Origin: Novosphingobium sp. PhB57 | GTDB lineage: Bacteria; Pseudomonadota; Alphaproteobacteria; Sphingomonadales; Sphingomonadaceae | Direction: 5' to 3' | DNA length: 64,000 bases | NCBI RefSeq assembly: GCF_004342985.1 | Contig: NZ_SMBO01000006.1 | Span: 62,001 to 126,000 of the forward strand | Shown here: positions 15,742 to 24,321 of the stretch, piece by piece | How positions within the stretch are numbered: the stretch's first letter is position 1 | How the letters are laid out: every line of letters begins with the position of its first letter | Made by a program: the position numbers and the translations under genes | The notes under the pieces: generated by a model | What the model was told of the DNA's origin: nothing | What the model saw: the letters and a program-made list of their open reading frames with translations, nothing else | The model's database searches: none

Positions 15742-16227
15742 TCAGAACATCCCGCCGACCAGGGCGTCGACGGCGCCTTGCAGGATCACTGCGGCGGCCG
15801 CGGAATCGATCCGCGTGGCGCGCTTGGCGCGGCTCATGTCCTGGTCGATCAGGCCGCGCTCGGCGCTGGTGGTGGACCAGCGCTCGTCCCAGAGCAGGAT
15901 CGGCAGGCCCACCACCGAGAGATTGCGGGCATAGGCGCGGCTCGATTGCGCGCGGGGGCCTTCGGAGCCGTCCATGTTGAGCGGCAGGCCGATGACGATT
16001 CCCTTGATGCCGCGTTCGCGGATCAGTTCCTCCATCAGGGCCTTGTCCGCGCCGAACTTGCTGCGCTTCAGCGTCTTGCCGGGGGAGGCGATGCGCCAGC
16101 CGGCATCGCAGAAGGCCGTGCCGATGGTCTGGGTGCCCAGGTCGAGGCCCATCAGCGCGCCCCGGTTTTCCGCCAGTACGGCGCGGTAGTCCAGCGCGTT
16201 GGTGGTGATCAATGTGCCTTCTGCCAT
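15742..16227 (-). CDS. ruvX: RuvX/YqgF pre-16S rRNA nuclease family protein
   Basis: A 161-residue RNase-H-fold nuclease. LGLDLGTQTIGTAF begins the fold and supplies the first catalytic Asp. GLPLNMDGSEGPRA, LLWDERWSTTSAE and DSAAAAVILQG contribute the later conserved strand and acidic residues. The family processes the 5' end of 16S rRNA precursors in E. coli and was earlier viewed as a Holliday junction resolvase. Its start overlaps the end of the DUF3089 gene by 19 bases, and it ends the minus-strand pyrE run. The 84-base gap on its 3' side holds no gene. Confidence 0.93.
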   Translation of the reverse strand: MAEGTLITTNALDYRAVLAENRGALMGLDLGTQTIGTAFCDAGWRIASPGKTLKRSKFGADKALMEELIRERGIKGIVIGLPLNMDGSEGPRAQSSRAYARNLSVVGLPILLWDERWSTTSAERGLIDQDMSRAKRATRIDSAAAAVILQGAVDALVGGMF

Positions 16228-17324
16228 GCCGCGACGCGTCCTTCGAAATCCGCGCGAAGGTTCGCCCAGAACAGCGTCACGTCATAGAGGTGGTAGTTGT
16301 TTCCGGGAAGCACGTAAGGCCCCAGATCCAGCGCCGGCGGCGGTCCGATGTGGAGAAAATGGTCGGATCCGCAGCTGGCCGGGACGGTCGCCTTGGCCAG
16401 AGTGCCGGTCCCGGTGCGGAAATCGGGCACCAGCGTGCCGAGATTGGCGGCAGCATCGGCGCTTCCGCCTTCGGTGCCGGTCAGCGGATTGGTGCAGAGG
16501 AATGGGCTGGCGGCCACGCTCTGCCCGTCGAGGCCGGTGCGGCGGGCGTAGGCGTTTGTCAGCATCTGCGTCTCGGCGGGATCGGCCACCGAAAGCCAGC
16601 TTATCACGCAGCCGGTCTGGTCGGAGCGCAGGCACGCGGGCAGGCCCATCCGGGGCAGGTCATGCGCCAGCGAGACCGGCCAGCCGATCACGTAGGCGGC
16701 GACGATGCGCTTGCCGAGCGGCTTCCCGGCTGCCCGGTCGCGCAGCACGCGGCGCAGCAGGAAGGCACCCTGGCTATGTCCGGCCACGACGATCGGGCGG
16801 CCCGCAGGTACGCTCTTCACGAACTGGTCGAAGGCGGCGAGCACGTCGGAATAGGCCAGGTCGATGGCGCGGTTGGCCTGGGGCGCGGCGGTAAGGAAGG
16901 CGCCGATGGCCGCCTGGCGGTAGCGCGGCGCCCAGATCTCGGCGCGATTGAAGGGGCTCGCCATGCCTTTCACGAAAAGCTCTGCGCGGCCCTGCGAGAA
17001 GTCATCCGCGAGATCGCCGTTCCAGGCGCTGCGCACGACGAGGCTGGTGGGGTGCACGAAGAACACCGCGACCGGCAGGGGGCTGGCTGGCTTCTCCACG
17101 CCCGGCGGCAGCCAGCGCGCGGGATCGTCCTTCATGTCGGGCCGGGCGATCCACATCTTCGGATCGCGCCAGGCTTCCGGCCCGAGGGCGTCCTTGGGAG
17201 CGTAATCCACCGTGGGCACGAAGGCGATTTCGGTCAGGTCTTCCGACCAGAGCCGCATGGCCGCCAGCAGGCCGATGGCGAGGATGACCAGAATGGCGAT
17301 GACGTAGAGGAACTTGCGGGCCAT
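16209..17324 (-). CDS. DUF3089 family alpha/beta-hydrolase-like protein
   Basis: A 371-residue protein with one N-terminal membrane helix (FLYVIAILVILAIGLLAAM) that probably anchors it to the inner membrane with the rest in the periplasm. The VVAGHSQGAFLL motif holds the nucleophile serine of an alpha/beta hydrolase, near residue 185. Later sequences (VIGWPVSLAHDLP and the Cys-containing CLRSDQTGCVISW) match the DUF3089 family, for which no physiological substrate is established. The gene overlaps ruvX and follows the AI-2E-type permease by 32 bases. Confidence 0.82.
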   Translation of the reverse strand: MARKFLYVIAILVILAIGLLAAMRLWSEDLTEIAFVPTVDYAPKDALGPEAWRDPKMWIARPDMKDDPARWLPPGVEKPASPLPVAVFFVHPTSLVVRSAWNGDLADDFSQGRAELFVKGMASPFNRAEIWAPRYRQAAIGAFLTAAPQANRAIDLAYSDVLAAFDQFVKSVPAGRPIVVAGHSQGAFLLRRVLRDRAAGKPLGKRIVAAYVIGWPVSLAHDLPRMGLPACLRSDQTGCVISWLSVADPAETQMLTNAYARRTGLDGQSVAASPFLCTNPLTGTEGGSADAAANLGTLVPDFRTGTGTLAKATVPASCGSDHFLHIGPPPALDLGPYVLPGNNYHLYDVTLFWANLRADFEGRVAAWQKAH

Positions 17325-17356
17325 GGTTCAGGATCTCGCCCGAGTGTGGCGGCGGG

Positions 17357-18454
17357 TCAAGCCGAAGCCTCCAGGCCGGCGGCAGTCTTGCCCCCGCCGT
17401 TGCGATCGGCCTCCCGTTCGAGCCAGATCTTGATCATCGCCACCAGCGGATCGGCCAGTGCCAGCCCGAGCAGGCCGAACAGGACGCCCATGATGAGCTG
17501 GGTCGCCAAGACCAGCGCGGGCGGCAGGTCCACGGTCTTGCGGGCGATCATCGGCACGATCAGGTAACCGTCGATCAGGTGGATCAGCAAGTAGACGACG
17601 ATGGTGTAGAGCCCCATCTCGTACCCGCCCGAGAAGCCGACCAATATCATGATCATGCCGGAAATCGGCGCACCGATATTGGGCAGGAAGGCGAGCATGC
17701 CGGTGATGAGCCCAAGCAGGACCGCCATCGGCACGCCGTAGAATTGCAGCATCGCCCAGGTGAACAGGCCCTCCACGGTCATGCCAATCAGACGGCCGAA
17801 CATCAGGCGGCGCAGGGCCTGGCCCATCATCTCCACCGTCGTTTCGAAATGATCGCGCCTGTCTATGGGCAGCATCCAGCCGACGCCGCGCTGGTAGAGC
17901 CGGGGCTCCAGGGCAAAGTAGATGCCCAGCACCAGGATCAGGAACAGGGTCGTGACCACCCCGATCAGCCCGCCGACCACGCGCGTCACTTGCCCGATCC
18001 CGCCAAGCGCCTCTTGTGCCATGCCGCGCAGTTCGGTGATGCGCGGCTGGATGCCATGGGCGTGAAGCCAGGTGAGGCCGTGGCGGAACTGGCTTTCGAT
18101 CGTTGCCGGCAGCTCGGCCGCCTGCATGGCGATCTGACTGCCGGCAAAGCGCCCGACCCAGAGCAGGAACAGCAGGGCCAGGAGCAGAACCATGCCCACG
18201 CGCAGTCCGCGCGGGATCTTCAGCACTTTGCCGATCAGGCGGGCGCCGCCGTCGATGAGGGCGCCGAAGACGATGCCGCCGAAGATGACGAGCAGCGATT
18301 GCGCCAGAAATACGGTGAGCGCCAGAAGCGCTGCCATCCCGATCCACACGAAGGCCTTGCGGGCTTCGGTGCGGATCAGCGGATCGGAAATGTCGGTCGG
18401 ACCGGCACGCTCGGCAAGATCGGCTCCTGCCTCCCGTTCCGGCCCCGTCGCCAT
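17357..18454 (-). CDS. AI-2E family transporter (UPF0118 permease)
   Basis: A 365-residue membrane protein with about eight hydrophobic helices, paired around a large periplasmic loop, as in the AI-2 exporter/TqsA and PerM family. The last third (LIHLIDGYLIVPMIARKTVDLPPALVLATQLIMGVLFG) is the best conserved segment of that family. The ATG at 18454 shares one base with the lepB stop (TGATG), so translation is coupled. An upstream extension of the frame to 18571 would lie inside lepB and is not needed. The transported substrate is not known. Confidence 0.88.
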   Translation of the reverse strand: MATGPEREAGADLAERAGPTDISDPLIRTEARKAFVWIGMAALLALTVFLAQSLLVIFGGIVFGALIDGGARLIGKVLKIPRGLRVGMVLLLALLFLLWVGRFAGSQIAMQAAELPATIESQFRHGLTWLHAHGIQPRITELRGMAQEALGGIGQVTRVVGGLIGVVTTLFLILVLGIYFALEPRLYQRGVGWMLPIDRRDHFETTVEMMGQALRRLMFGRLIGMTVEGLFTWAMLQFYGVPMAVLLGLITGMLAFLPNIGAPISGMIMILVGFSGGYEMGLYTIVVYLLIHLIDGYLIVPMIARKTVDLPPALVLATQLIMGVLFGLLGLALADPLVAMIKIWLEREADRNGGGKTAAGLEASA

Positions 18455-19422
18455 CAGTTCGCGGCTCCGGAGGCCATGCGCGGCTGGTCGGCGCCGGACG
18501 GCCAGGTCTTGGAGGGATCCACGGGCGGACGCAGGCTGGTGAAGGCGCGGCCGGGGCGCAGCGCGCTCCACCAGGTCAGCGGGTTCCAGCTCTGGGTGCC
18601 GTCGAGAGAGAACGTGATGAATTCGGCCCTTCCGCCCACGTCGGACAGCGGCACGGGACCGCCGAGGCCGCCGCCGGGCTGGCCGAACATGTCGGTTTCG
18701 AACGGCGCCCGGCTGTCGGCCGAACGGTCGCGATCGTCGCCCATCAGGAAGACGTGACCTTCAGGCACCCTGACCTCCCCGTAATTGTCCAGTTCCTGGT
18801 TCAGATAGTCGATCACCTGATAACTGGCACCGTTGGGCAATGTTTCACGGTAGGTCGGCATTTCGTAGACGCTCCGGCCGCTCGGCAGGCGGGTGCGGAA
18901 CTGTTCGAAGCCCTCGTAGCAATGGCCGGGCTCGGCATCGCCCTCGCAGGTCAGCGAATCGTCGGCGGCGATGCGGACGGGCGGCACCATTTCACGCGGC
19001 ACGAAGCGGCCGTTGAGGCGGATGCGGCCGTCGATCACGGCGATGCGGTCTCCCGGCAGGGCGACCACACGCTTGATCAGATCGGCCTTGCGGTTGCCGG
19101 GCACGACGATGACGATGTCCCCGTATTCCGGCGTCCGGCCCAGCAGGCGCCAGGTGCTGCGCGGCAGCAGGTGGAAGCTGATCGAGGACCAGTTCCAGCC
19201 ATAGGGATATTTGGAAACGACCAGCCGGTCGCCCACCAAGAGCCCGGGCATCATCGAGATCGAAGGGATGTAGAACGGCTTGGCGATGAAGGAATGGAAT
19301 GCCAGCACGCCCAGCAGCATGAGCACGAGGCCGCGCAGCTCCTGGAACCAATTGACCTTCTCCGCGACCGGCGGGGCCTGAAGGGGCGCCGGGTTCACGG
19401 TCGGCTTGGGCTGTTGGATCAT
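18454..19422 (-). CDS. lepB: Signal peptidase I
   Basis: Membrane-bound serine/lysine protease that removes signal peptides from secreted proteins. The 322-residue protein has one N-terminal membrane helix (about 31-45), the catalytic serine in PSISM (S56), the general-base lysine in DLIKRVV (K117) followed by LPGDRI, and the box E region GDDRDRSADSR. The C-terminal 50 residues are longer than in E. coli and rich in Pro/Trp. It lies downstream of acpS and is translationally coupled to the AI-2E-type permease. Confidence 0.96.
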   Translation of the reverse strand: MIQQPKPTVNPAPLQAPPVAEKVNWFQELRGLVLMLLGVLAFHSFIAKPFYIPSISMMPGLLVGDRLVVSKYPYGWNWSSISFHLLPRSTWRLLGRTPEYGDIVIVVPGNRKADLIKRVVALPGDRIAVIDGRIRLNGRFVPREMVPPVRIAADDSLTCEGDAEPGHCYEGFEQFRTRLPSGRSVYEMPTYRETLPNGASYQVIDYLNQELDNYGEVRVPEGHVFLMGDDRDRSADSRAPFETDMFGQPGGGLGGPVPLSDVGGRAEFITFSLDGTQSWNPLTWWSALRPGRAFTSLRPPVDPSKTWPSGADQPRMASGAAN

Positions 19423-19441
19423 GTCCCGGGGATACTCGGCG

Positions 19442-19852
19442 TCAGGATTGGGGGAGGGGGCGTGCTTCGATGACCACGAAGGCCTGTGCCCATGGATGAT
19501 CGTCCGTGAGCGTGAGGTGAACCACGGCCTCGTGTCCGGCCGGAGTCAGGCTGTCCAGCCGCAGTTTCGCGCCGCCGGTCAGCGCCAGCGTCGGTGCGCC
19601 CGAGGGGGCGTTGACGACGCCGATGTCCTTCATGAACACGCCTGCCTTGAAGCCAGTGCCGACGGCCTTGGAGAAGGCCTCCTTGGCGGCGAAGCGCTTG
19701 GCGAGCGTGCCGGCAACGGTGTGGGGACGGCGCGCCGCCTTGGCACGCTCCACATCGGTGAAGACGCGCTGGAGGAAACGATCGCCGAATCGGTCGAGCG
19801 AGTTCTGGATCCGCTCGATGTTGCAGAGGTCGGAGCCGAGGCCGATCATCAT
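19442..19852 (-). CDS. acpS: Holo-[acyl-carrier-protein] synthase
   Basis: Transfers 4'-phosphopantetheine from coenzyme A to acyl carrier protein. The 136-residue protein begins MMIGLGSDLCNIERIQ, with the Mg-binding Asp, and has RFAAKEAFSKAVGTG, the second family motif with the catalytic Glu/Lys. Size fits the trimeric AcpS type. It sits between pdxJ (16 bases upstream) and lepB (19 bases downstream), a common alphaproteobacterial order. Confidence 0.95.
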   Translation of the reverse strand: MMIGLGSDLCNIERIQNSLDRFGDRFLQRVFTDVERAKAARRPHTVAGTLAKRFAAKEAFSKAVGTGFKAGVFMKDIGVVNAPSGAPTLALTGGAKLRLDSLTPAGHEAVVHLTLTDDHPWAQAFVVIEARPLPQS

Positions 19853-19868
19853 GAAATTCCGGTCCTTT

Positions 19869-20609
19869 TCACCGAACCTCGTCCATCAACTGGCGCATTT
19901 TCCGCACGCTGGTTTCCAGCCCGCAGAAGATCGCCTCGCCGATAAGGTAATGGCCGATGTTGAGTTCCGCCAGTTGCGGAATGGCGGCCACTGGCTGGAC
20001 GTTGTCATAGGTGAGGCCATGGCCGGCGTGAGGCTCGATGCCGTTCTTCGCGGCCAGAGCGGCCATGTCGACGATGCGGCGCAGTTCCACCGCGACCTGC
20101 TCGCCTTCGGCATGGGCATATTCGCCGGTGTGGAACTCCACCACCGGGGCGCCCAGCTTCATCGCCGCTTCGATCTGCCGCGGCTCGGGCGCGATGAACA
20201 GGCTGACGCGGATGCCGGCGTCCGACAGGCGGGCGACGATCGGGGCGAGCCGGTTGTGCTGGCCGGCCGCATCCAGTCCGCCCTCGGTCGTGCGTTCCTC
20301 GCGGCGCTCCGGCACGATGCAGGCGGCATGCGGCCGGTGGCGCAGCGCGATCTCGAGCATCTCGTCGGTGGCGGCCATTTCCAGGTTGATCGGCAGGCCG
20401 GTGGCCTCGAACACCCGCTGAAGGTCTTCGTCGCGAATGTGGCGGCGATCCTCGCGCAGATGGACGGTAATGCCGTCACCCCCCGCCTGGGCCACGATCT
20501 GCGCGGCGCGCGCCGGATCGGGATGCTCGCCGCCGCGCGCGTTGCGGATGGTAGCGACGTGGTCGATATTGACACCGAGACGCAGACGGGAAGGGGTGAG
20601 GACGTTCAT
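19869..20609 (-). CDS. pdxJ: Pyridoxine 5'-phosphate synthase
   Basis: Condenses 3-amino-2-oxopropyl phosphate with deoxyxylulose 5-phosphate to give pyridoxine phosphate, the last ring-forming step of vitamin B6 synthesis. The 246-residue TIM-barrel protein starts with the diagnostic LGVNIDHVATIRNARGG and has GITVHLREDRRHI, NLEMAATDEM and HAGHGLTYDN at the expected spacing. It follows pyrE in the same direction. Confidence 0.97.
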   Translation of the reverse strand: MNVLTPSRLRLGVNIDHVATIRNARGGEHPDPARAAQIVAQAGGDGITVHLREDRRHIRDEDLQRVFEATGLPINLEMAATDEMLEIALRHRPHAACIVPERREERTTEGGLDAAGQHNRLAPIVARLSDAGIRVSLFIAPEPRQIEAAMKLGAPVVEFHTGEYAHAEGEQVAVELRRIVDMAALAAKNGIEPHAGHGLTYDNVQPVAAIPQLAELNIGHYLIGEAIFCGLETSVRKMRQLMDEVR

Positions 20610-20656
20610 TCGCTCATCCTGAACGGGATAGGGGGCGGGCGGAAGATCGGCGGGGA

Positions 20657-21241
20657 TCAGGGCTGGGCGCGGCTACCCGGCTTGATCGCGGGGGTTGCGG
20701 CCAGTTCGGCCGGCAGCTCGTCCGCGGCGTACGTCGGGAAGTTCAGCGCCACCAGCGGGAAGAAGGGCACGCCGAGGTCCACCGCGCCCGCCGAACGGTC
20801 GATCAGCGATGCGGCCGCAACCACTTCGCCGCCGGCTTCCTCGATGGCCTTGATCGCCTCGCGGCTGGAAAGACCGGTGGTGACCACGTCCTCCACCATC
20901 AGCACTTTGTCACCCGCTTCCAGCGAAAAGCCGCGGCGCAGTTCGAAAGTGCCGGTCGGGCGTTCCACGAACATGGCGTCGACCTGGAGGGCGCGGCCCA
21001 TTTCCTGGCCGATGATGACCCCGCCCATGGCCGGCGAGACGACCTTGGTGATGGACTTGCGAATATCGTGGGGGAGTTTTGCAGCCAGGGCGACGGCGAG
21101 TCTCCCGGCGCGGTCCGGGTTCATCAGAACGCGGGCGCACTGGAGGTAGAAAGCGCTGTGTCGACCCGAGGAAAGCAGGAAATGCCCCTCAAGCAAGGCC
21201 TTGCTGGCGCGGAACTCGGCGAGGACTTCTTCTTCCTGCAT
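20657..21241 (-). CDS. pyrE: Orotate phosphoribosyltransferase
   Basis: Adds phosphoribosyl to orotate to give OMP in pyrimidine synthesis. With ATG 21241 the protein has 194 residues; the frame also opens at a TTG ten codons earlier. AAAGGA lies about 10 bases before the ATG. The PRPP-binding motif VLMVEDVVTTGLSS is present near residue 110, and the N-terminal FLLSSGRHSAFYLQCA fits the longer alphaproteobacterial form. It begins the minus-strand run pyrE-pdxJ-acpS-lepB and is divergent from coxB. Confidence 0.96.
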   Translation of the reverse strand: MQEEEVLAEFRASKALLEGHFLLSSGRHSAFYLQCARVLMNPDRAGRLAVALAAKLPHDIRKSITKVVSPAMGGVIIGQEMGRALQVDAMFVERPTGTFELRRGFSLEAGDKVLMVEDVVTTGLSSREAIKAIEEAGGEVVAAASLIDRSAGAVDLGVPFFPLVALNFPTYAADELPAELAATPAIKPGSRAQP

Positions 21242-21322
21242 CGACGGGTAATCCTTTGGTGCAATTTGCAATGTTCTGGCAGGGCGTCATGGACGCTTGC
21301 GTCAAAAATCCCCTAGAGGCGC

Positions 21323-21351
21323 TTGAGACAGGCGGCAAGGCCGCGTATAGC
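21323..21351 (+). promoter_or_regulatory. Promoter of the cox operon
   Basis: TTGAGA (21323-21328) and TATAGC (21346-21351) are spaced by 17 bases in the 207-base pyrE-coxB divergent region. The leader to the coxB ATG at 21449 would be about 90 bases. This is one of the better sigma-70-like matches in the window. I see no paired operator next to it. Confidence 0.6.
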
Positions 21352-21448
21352 CCCCGGTGAAGGGGGGCACCAAGCCTCCGCAATAGGGGTGCGCGCTTGG
21401 GAGGCGACTCACTTGGGCGTTCATAAAGAAAACGGAAGCGCTATAACC

Positions 21449-22513
21449 ATGATATTGGGCAAAACCGTTCGTACTTTGGGCGAGGCTGCAAGAGCTCTCG
21501 GTCTATATTCCGTCGCGGCCATGGCGTTCTCGTCGACTTTGGCAGTTTCTTCCGCAATCGCGGCGCCGGCTGCTTCGGCTGTCGTTCCGGCACCCGTCGC
21601 CAGCTATACGCCGCTGAAGCCGACCCCCGGCATCGGCATGCCGGTAGAGGGCGGAATCGGCCTCCAGCAGCAGTTTTCCAAGCTCGGCGAATATGGCGAG
21701 TGGATCCACGACGGCGTGCTGATGCCGATCATCACGGTCATCACGCTCTTCGTGCTGCTGCTCATCGTCATCATCGCGGTGCGCTACAACCGCCGCGCCA
21801 ATCCGGTGGCCTCCAAGACCAGCCACAACACCATCCTCGAAGTGGTGTGGACGCTGGTTCCGGTGCTGGTCCTGATCGGCATCGCGGTTCCTTCGATCGA
21901 CCTCATCGCCAAGCAGTACAAGCCGGCTCCCAAGGGCGCGCTGACCATCAAGGTCACGGGCAACCAGTGGTTCTGGACTTACGGCTACCCCGACAATGGC
22001 GACTTCGAGGTCGTCTCCAACATGCTCAACCTGCCCGGCCAGCCGATCATCAACAACGGCGTGCGCGAAGTGGGCTCCAAGCCCTGGGACGGCCCCTCGC
22101 ATCTTGAGGTGGACAACCGCATGGTCGTGCCGGTGGGCGAACCGATCCGTCTGCAGATCACCGCGGCGGACGTGATTCACTCGTTTGCCGTGCCTTCGCT
22201 CTGGTTCAAGCTCGACGCCGTGCCCGGCCGCATCAACGAAAAGGTGCTGCTGGTCGAAAAGCCCGGCGTCTATTACGGCCAGTGCTCGGAACTGTGCGGC
22301 GCCAAGCACGGCTACATGCCGATCGCGGTCGAGGCGCTGCCGCGCGCCCAGTACGATGCCTGGGTCCTGACGCACGCCGGCGGCGTGATCGACGGACAGG
22401 CCAAGCCCGCCGCTGCCGCAGCAGCAGCGGCACCCGCAATGAGCCCTGGCGCCGTCGCCACGGCCGAAGCGACGGAGGCCTCGGCCTCCGAAGCCACCGC
22501 CGCAGCAGAATAA
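21449..22513 (+). CDS. coxB: Cytochrome c oxidase subunit II
   Basis: The 354-residue subunit II accepts electrons from cytochrome c through its CuA centre. It has an N-terminal signal-like stretch ending near ASAIAAPAAS, two membrane helices (about 85-110 and 125-150), and the CuA motif QCSELCGAKHGYM at about 278-290. After it comes a low-complexity Ala-rich tail of about 40 residues ending TAAAE, not needed for the fold. GGAAG lies about 10 bases before ATG 21449. It opens the cox operon. Confidence 0.96.
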   Translation: MILGKTVRTLGEAARALGLYSVAAMAFSSTLAVSSAIAAPAASAVVPAPVASYTPLKPTPGIGMPVEGGIGLQQQFSKLGEYGEWIHDGVLMPIITVITLFVLLLIVIIAVRYNRRANPVASKTSHNTILEVVWTLVPVLVLIGIAVPSIDLIAKQYKPAPKGALTIKVTGNQWFWTYGYPDNGDFEVVSNMLNLPGQPIINNGVREVGSKPWDGPSHLEVDNRMVVPVGEPIRLQITAADVIHSFAVPSLWFKLDAVPGRINEKVLLVEKPGVYYGQCSELCGAKHGYMPIAVEALPRAQYDAWVLTHAGGVIDGQAKPAAAAAAAAPAMSPGAVATAEATEASASEATAAAE

Positions 22514-22540
22514 GCGCGAATCGAAGGACAGGGCTCCACC

Positions 22541-24229
22541 ATGGCAACCACCGTTCCAGAACATTTCCAAGGGCATGCCGATCATCACGGCCATGCCGAC
22601 CACGACCACAAGCCGAGCTTCTTCGCGCGCTGGTTCATGTCCACCAACCACAAGGACATCGGCACGATGTACCTGATCTTCGCGATCTTCGCGGGGATCA
22701 TCGGCGGTGCCTTCTCCGGCATGATGCGCATCGAGCTGGCCGAACCAGGCATCCAGTACCTCGATATCTTCGCGCGCTGGTTCGGCGCGACGAACCCTGA
22801 TTTCAACTCGACGCTGCATGTCTGGAACGTGCTCATCACCGCCCACGGCCTGATCATGGTGTTCTTCATGGTCATGCCGGCGATGATCGGCGGCTTCGGC
22901 AACTGGTTCGTGCCGCTCATGATCGGCGCGCCGGACATGGCCTTCCCGCGCATGAACAACATCTCGTTCTGGCTGACCGTGGCGGGCTTCATCTCGCTGC
23001 TGTGCTCCGCCTTCGTGCCCGGCGGCACGGGTCTCGGCGCGGGTACCGGCTGGACGGTCTATGCGCCGCTCTCGACCACCGGCTCGCCCGGTCCCGCGGT
23101 CGATTTCGGCATCTTCGCGCTGCACCTTGCCGGTGCCGGCTCGATCATGGGCGCGATCAACTTCATCACCACGATCTTCAACATGCGTGCTCCCGGCATG
23201 ACCATGCACAAGATGCCGCTGTTCGTGTGGTCGGTGCTGGTCACCGCCTTCCTGCTGCTGCTCTCGCTGCCGGTCCTGGCCGCCGCGATCACCATGCTGC
23301 TGACCGACCGCAACTTCGGCACCACCTTCTTCGATCCTTCGGGCGGCGGCGATCCGGTGCTTTACCAGCACCTGTTCTGGTTCTTCGGCCACCCCGAAGT
23401 CTACATCATGATCCTGCCCGGCTTCGGCATCATCTCGCAGATCGTCTCGACCTTCTCGAAGAAGCCGGTGTTCGGCTACCTCGGCATGGCCTACGCCATG
23501 GTCGCCATCGGCGTGGTCGGCTTCATCGTCTGGGCGCACCACATGTACGCCACCGGCATGTCGGTGAACACCAAGATGTACTTCACCGCCGCCACCATGG
23601 TCATCGCGGTGCCCACGGGCATCAAGATCTTCTCGTGGATCGCGACGATGTGGGGCGGTTCGGTCGAGTTCAAGAGCCCGATGGTCTGGGCCATCGGCTT
23701 CATCTTCCTCTTCACCGTCGGCGGCGTGACCGGCGTGGTGCTGGCGAACGGCGGCGTCGACGACGTGCTGCACGACACCTACTATGTCGTGGCGCACTTC
23801 CACTACGTGCTGTCGCTGGGTGCCGTCACCGCGCTCTTCGCCGGGTTCTACTACTGGTTCCCGAAGATGAGCGGCCGGATGCATTCCGAGTTCCTCGCCC
23901 ACGTCCACTTCTGGATCTTCTTCATCGGCGTGAACATGATCTTCTTCCCGATGCACTTCCTCGGGCTGCAGGGCATGCCGCGTCGCTATCCGGACTATGC
24001 CGAGGCGTACCAGCACTGGAACCACGTCGCGACGATCGGCTACATGGTCATGGCGACCAGCCTGGTGGTCTGGCTGATCAACATGCTCTACGCCTTCACG
24101 GCCGGTCGCAAGGCCGAGGACAGCTACTGGGGCGAAGGCGCCACCACGCTGGAATGGACGCTGACCAGCCCGCCGCCGTTCCACCAGTTCGAGACGCTTC
24201 CCGTGATCGAGGAAGCTGCTCACCACTGA
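22541..24229 (+). CDS. coxA: Cytochrome c oxidase subunit I
   Basis: Catalytic heme a/a3-CuB subunit of the terminal oxidase. The 562-residue, twelve-helix protein carries the heme-a histidine region TLHVWNVLITAHG, the CuB/cross-linked pair in GHPEVYIMILPGFG (about 283), AHHMYATG, and HDTYYVVAHFHYV with the heme ligands. The N-terminus is rich in histidine (HFQGHADHHGHADHDHK), a species-specific extension. It follows coxB by 27 bases. Confidence 0.98.
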   Translation: MATTVPEHFQGHADHHGHADHDHKPSFFARWFMSTNHKDIGTMYLIFAIFAGIIGGAFSGMMRIELAEPGIQYLDIFARWFGATNPDFNSTLHVWNVLITAHGLIMVFFMVMPAMIGGFGNWFVPLMIGAPDMAFPRMNNISFWLTVAGFISLLCSAFVPGGTGLGAGTGWTVYAPLSTTGSPGPAVDFGIFALHLAGAGSIMGAINFITTIFNMRAPGMTMHKMPLFVWSVLVTAFLLLLSLPVLAAAITMLLTDRNFGTTFFDPSGGGDPVLYQHLFWFFGHPEVYIMILPGFGIISQIVSTFSKKPVFGYLGMAYAMVAIGVVGFIVWAHHMYATGMSVNTKMYFTAATMVIAVPTGIKIFSWIATMWGGSVEFKSPMVWAIGFIFLFTVGGVTGVVLANGGVDDVLHDTYYVVAHFHYVLSLGAVTALFAGFYYWFPKMSGRMHSEFLAHVHFWIFFIGVNMIFFPMHFLGLQGMPRRYPDYAEAYQHWNHVATIGYMVMATSLVVWLINMLYAFTAGRKAEDSYWGEGATTLEWTLTSPPPFHQFETLPVIEEAAHH

Positions 24230-24234
24230 TCGAA

Positions 24235-24265
24235 GCGTCGTCCCGGGGCTGACCCGGGACGACGC
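24235..24265. repeat. 13-bp perfect hairpin between coxA and ctaB
   Basis: GCGTCGTCCCGGG (24235-24247) and CCCGGGACGACGC (24253-24265) pair exactly around GCTGA. It lies 6 bases after the coxA stop inside an operon and has no U run, so it is more likely an mRNA-processing or stabilising element than a terminator. Related hairpins occur at 35542 and 50984. Confidence 0.6.
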
Positions 24266-24321
24266 CCGATTCGCAAGGAACTCGCTTTTCGCGACTTTGC
24301 GGGTGTATGGGGCCAACCACC

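Noticed and set aside
24235..24265. Hairpin after coxA as a true terminator
   Set aside because: There is no U run and the oxidase assembly genes continue on the same strand, so termination here would cut the operon.
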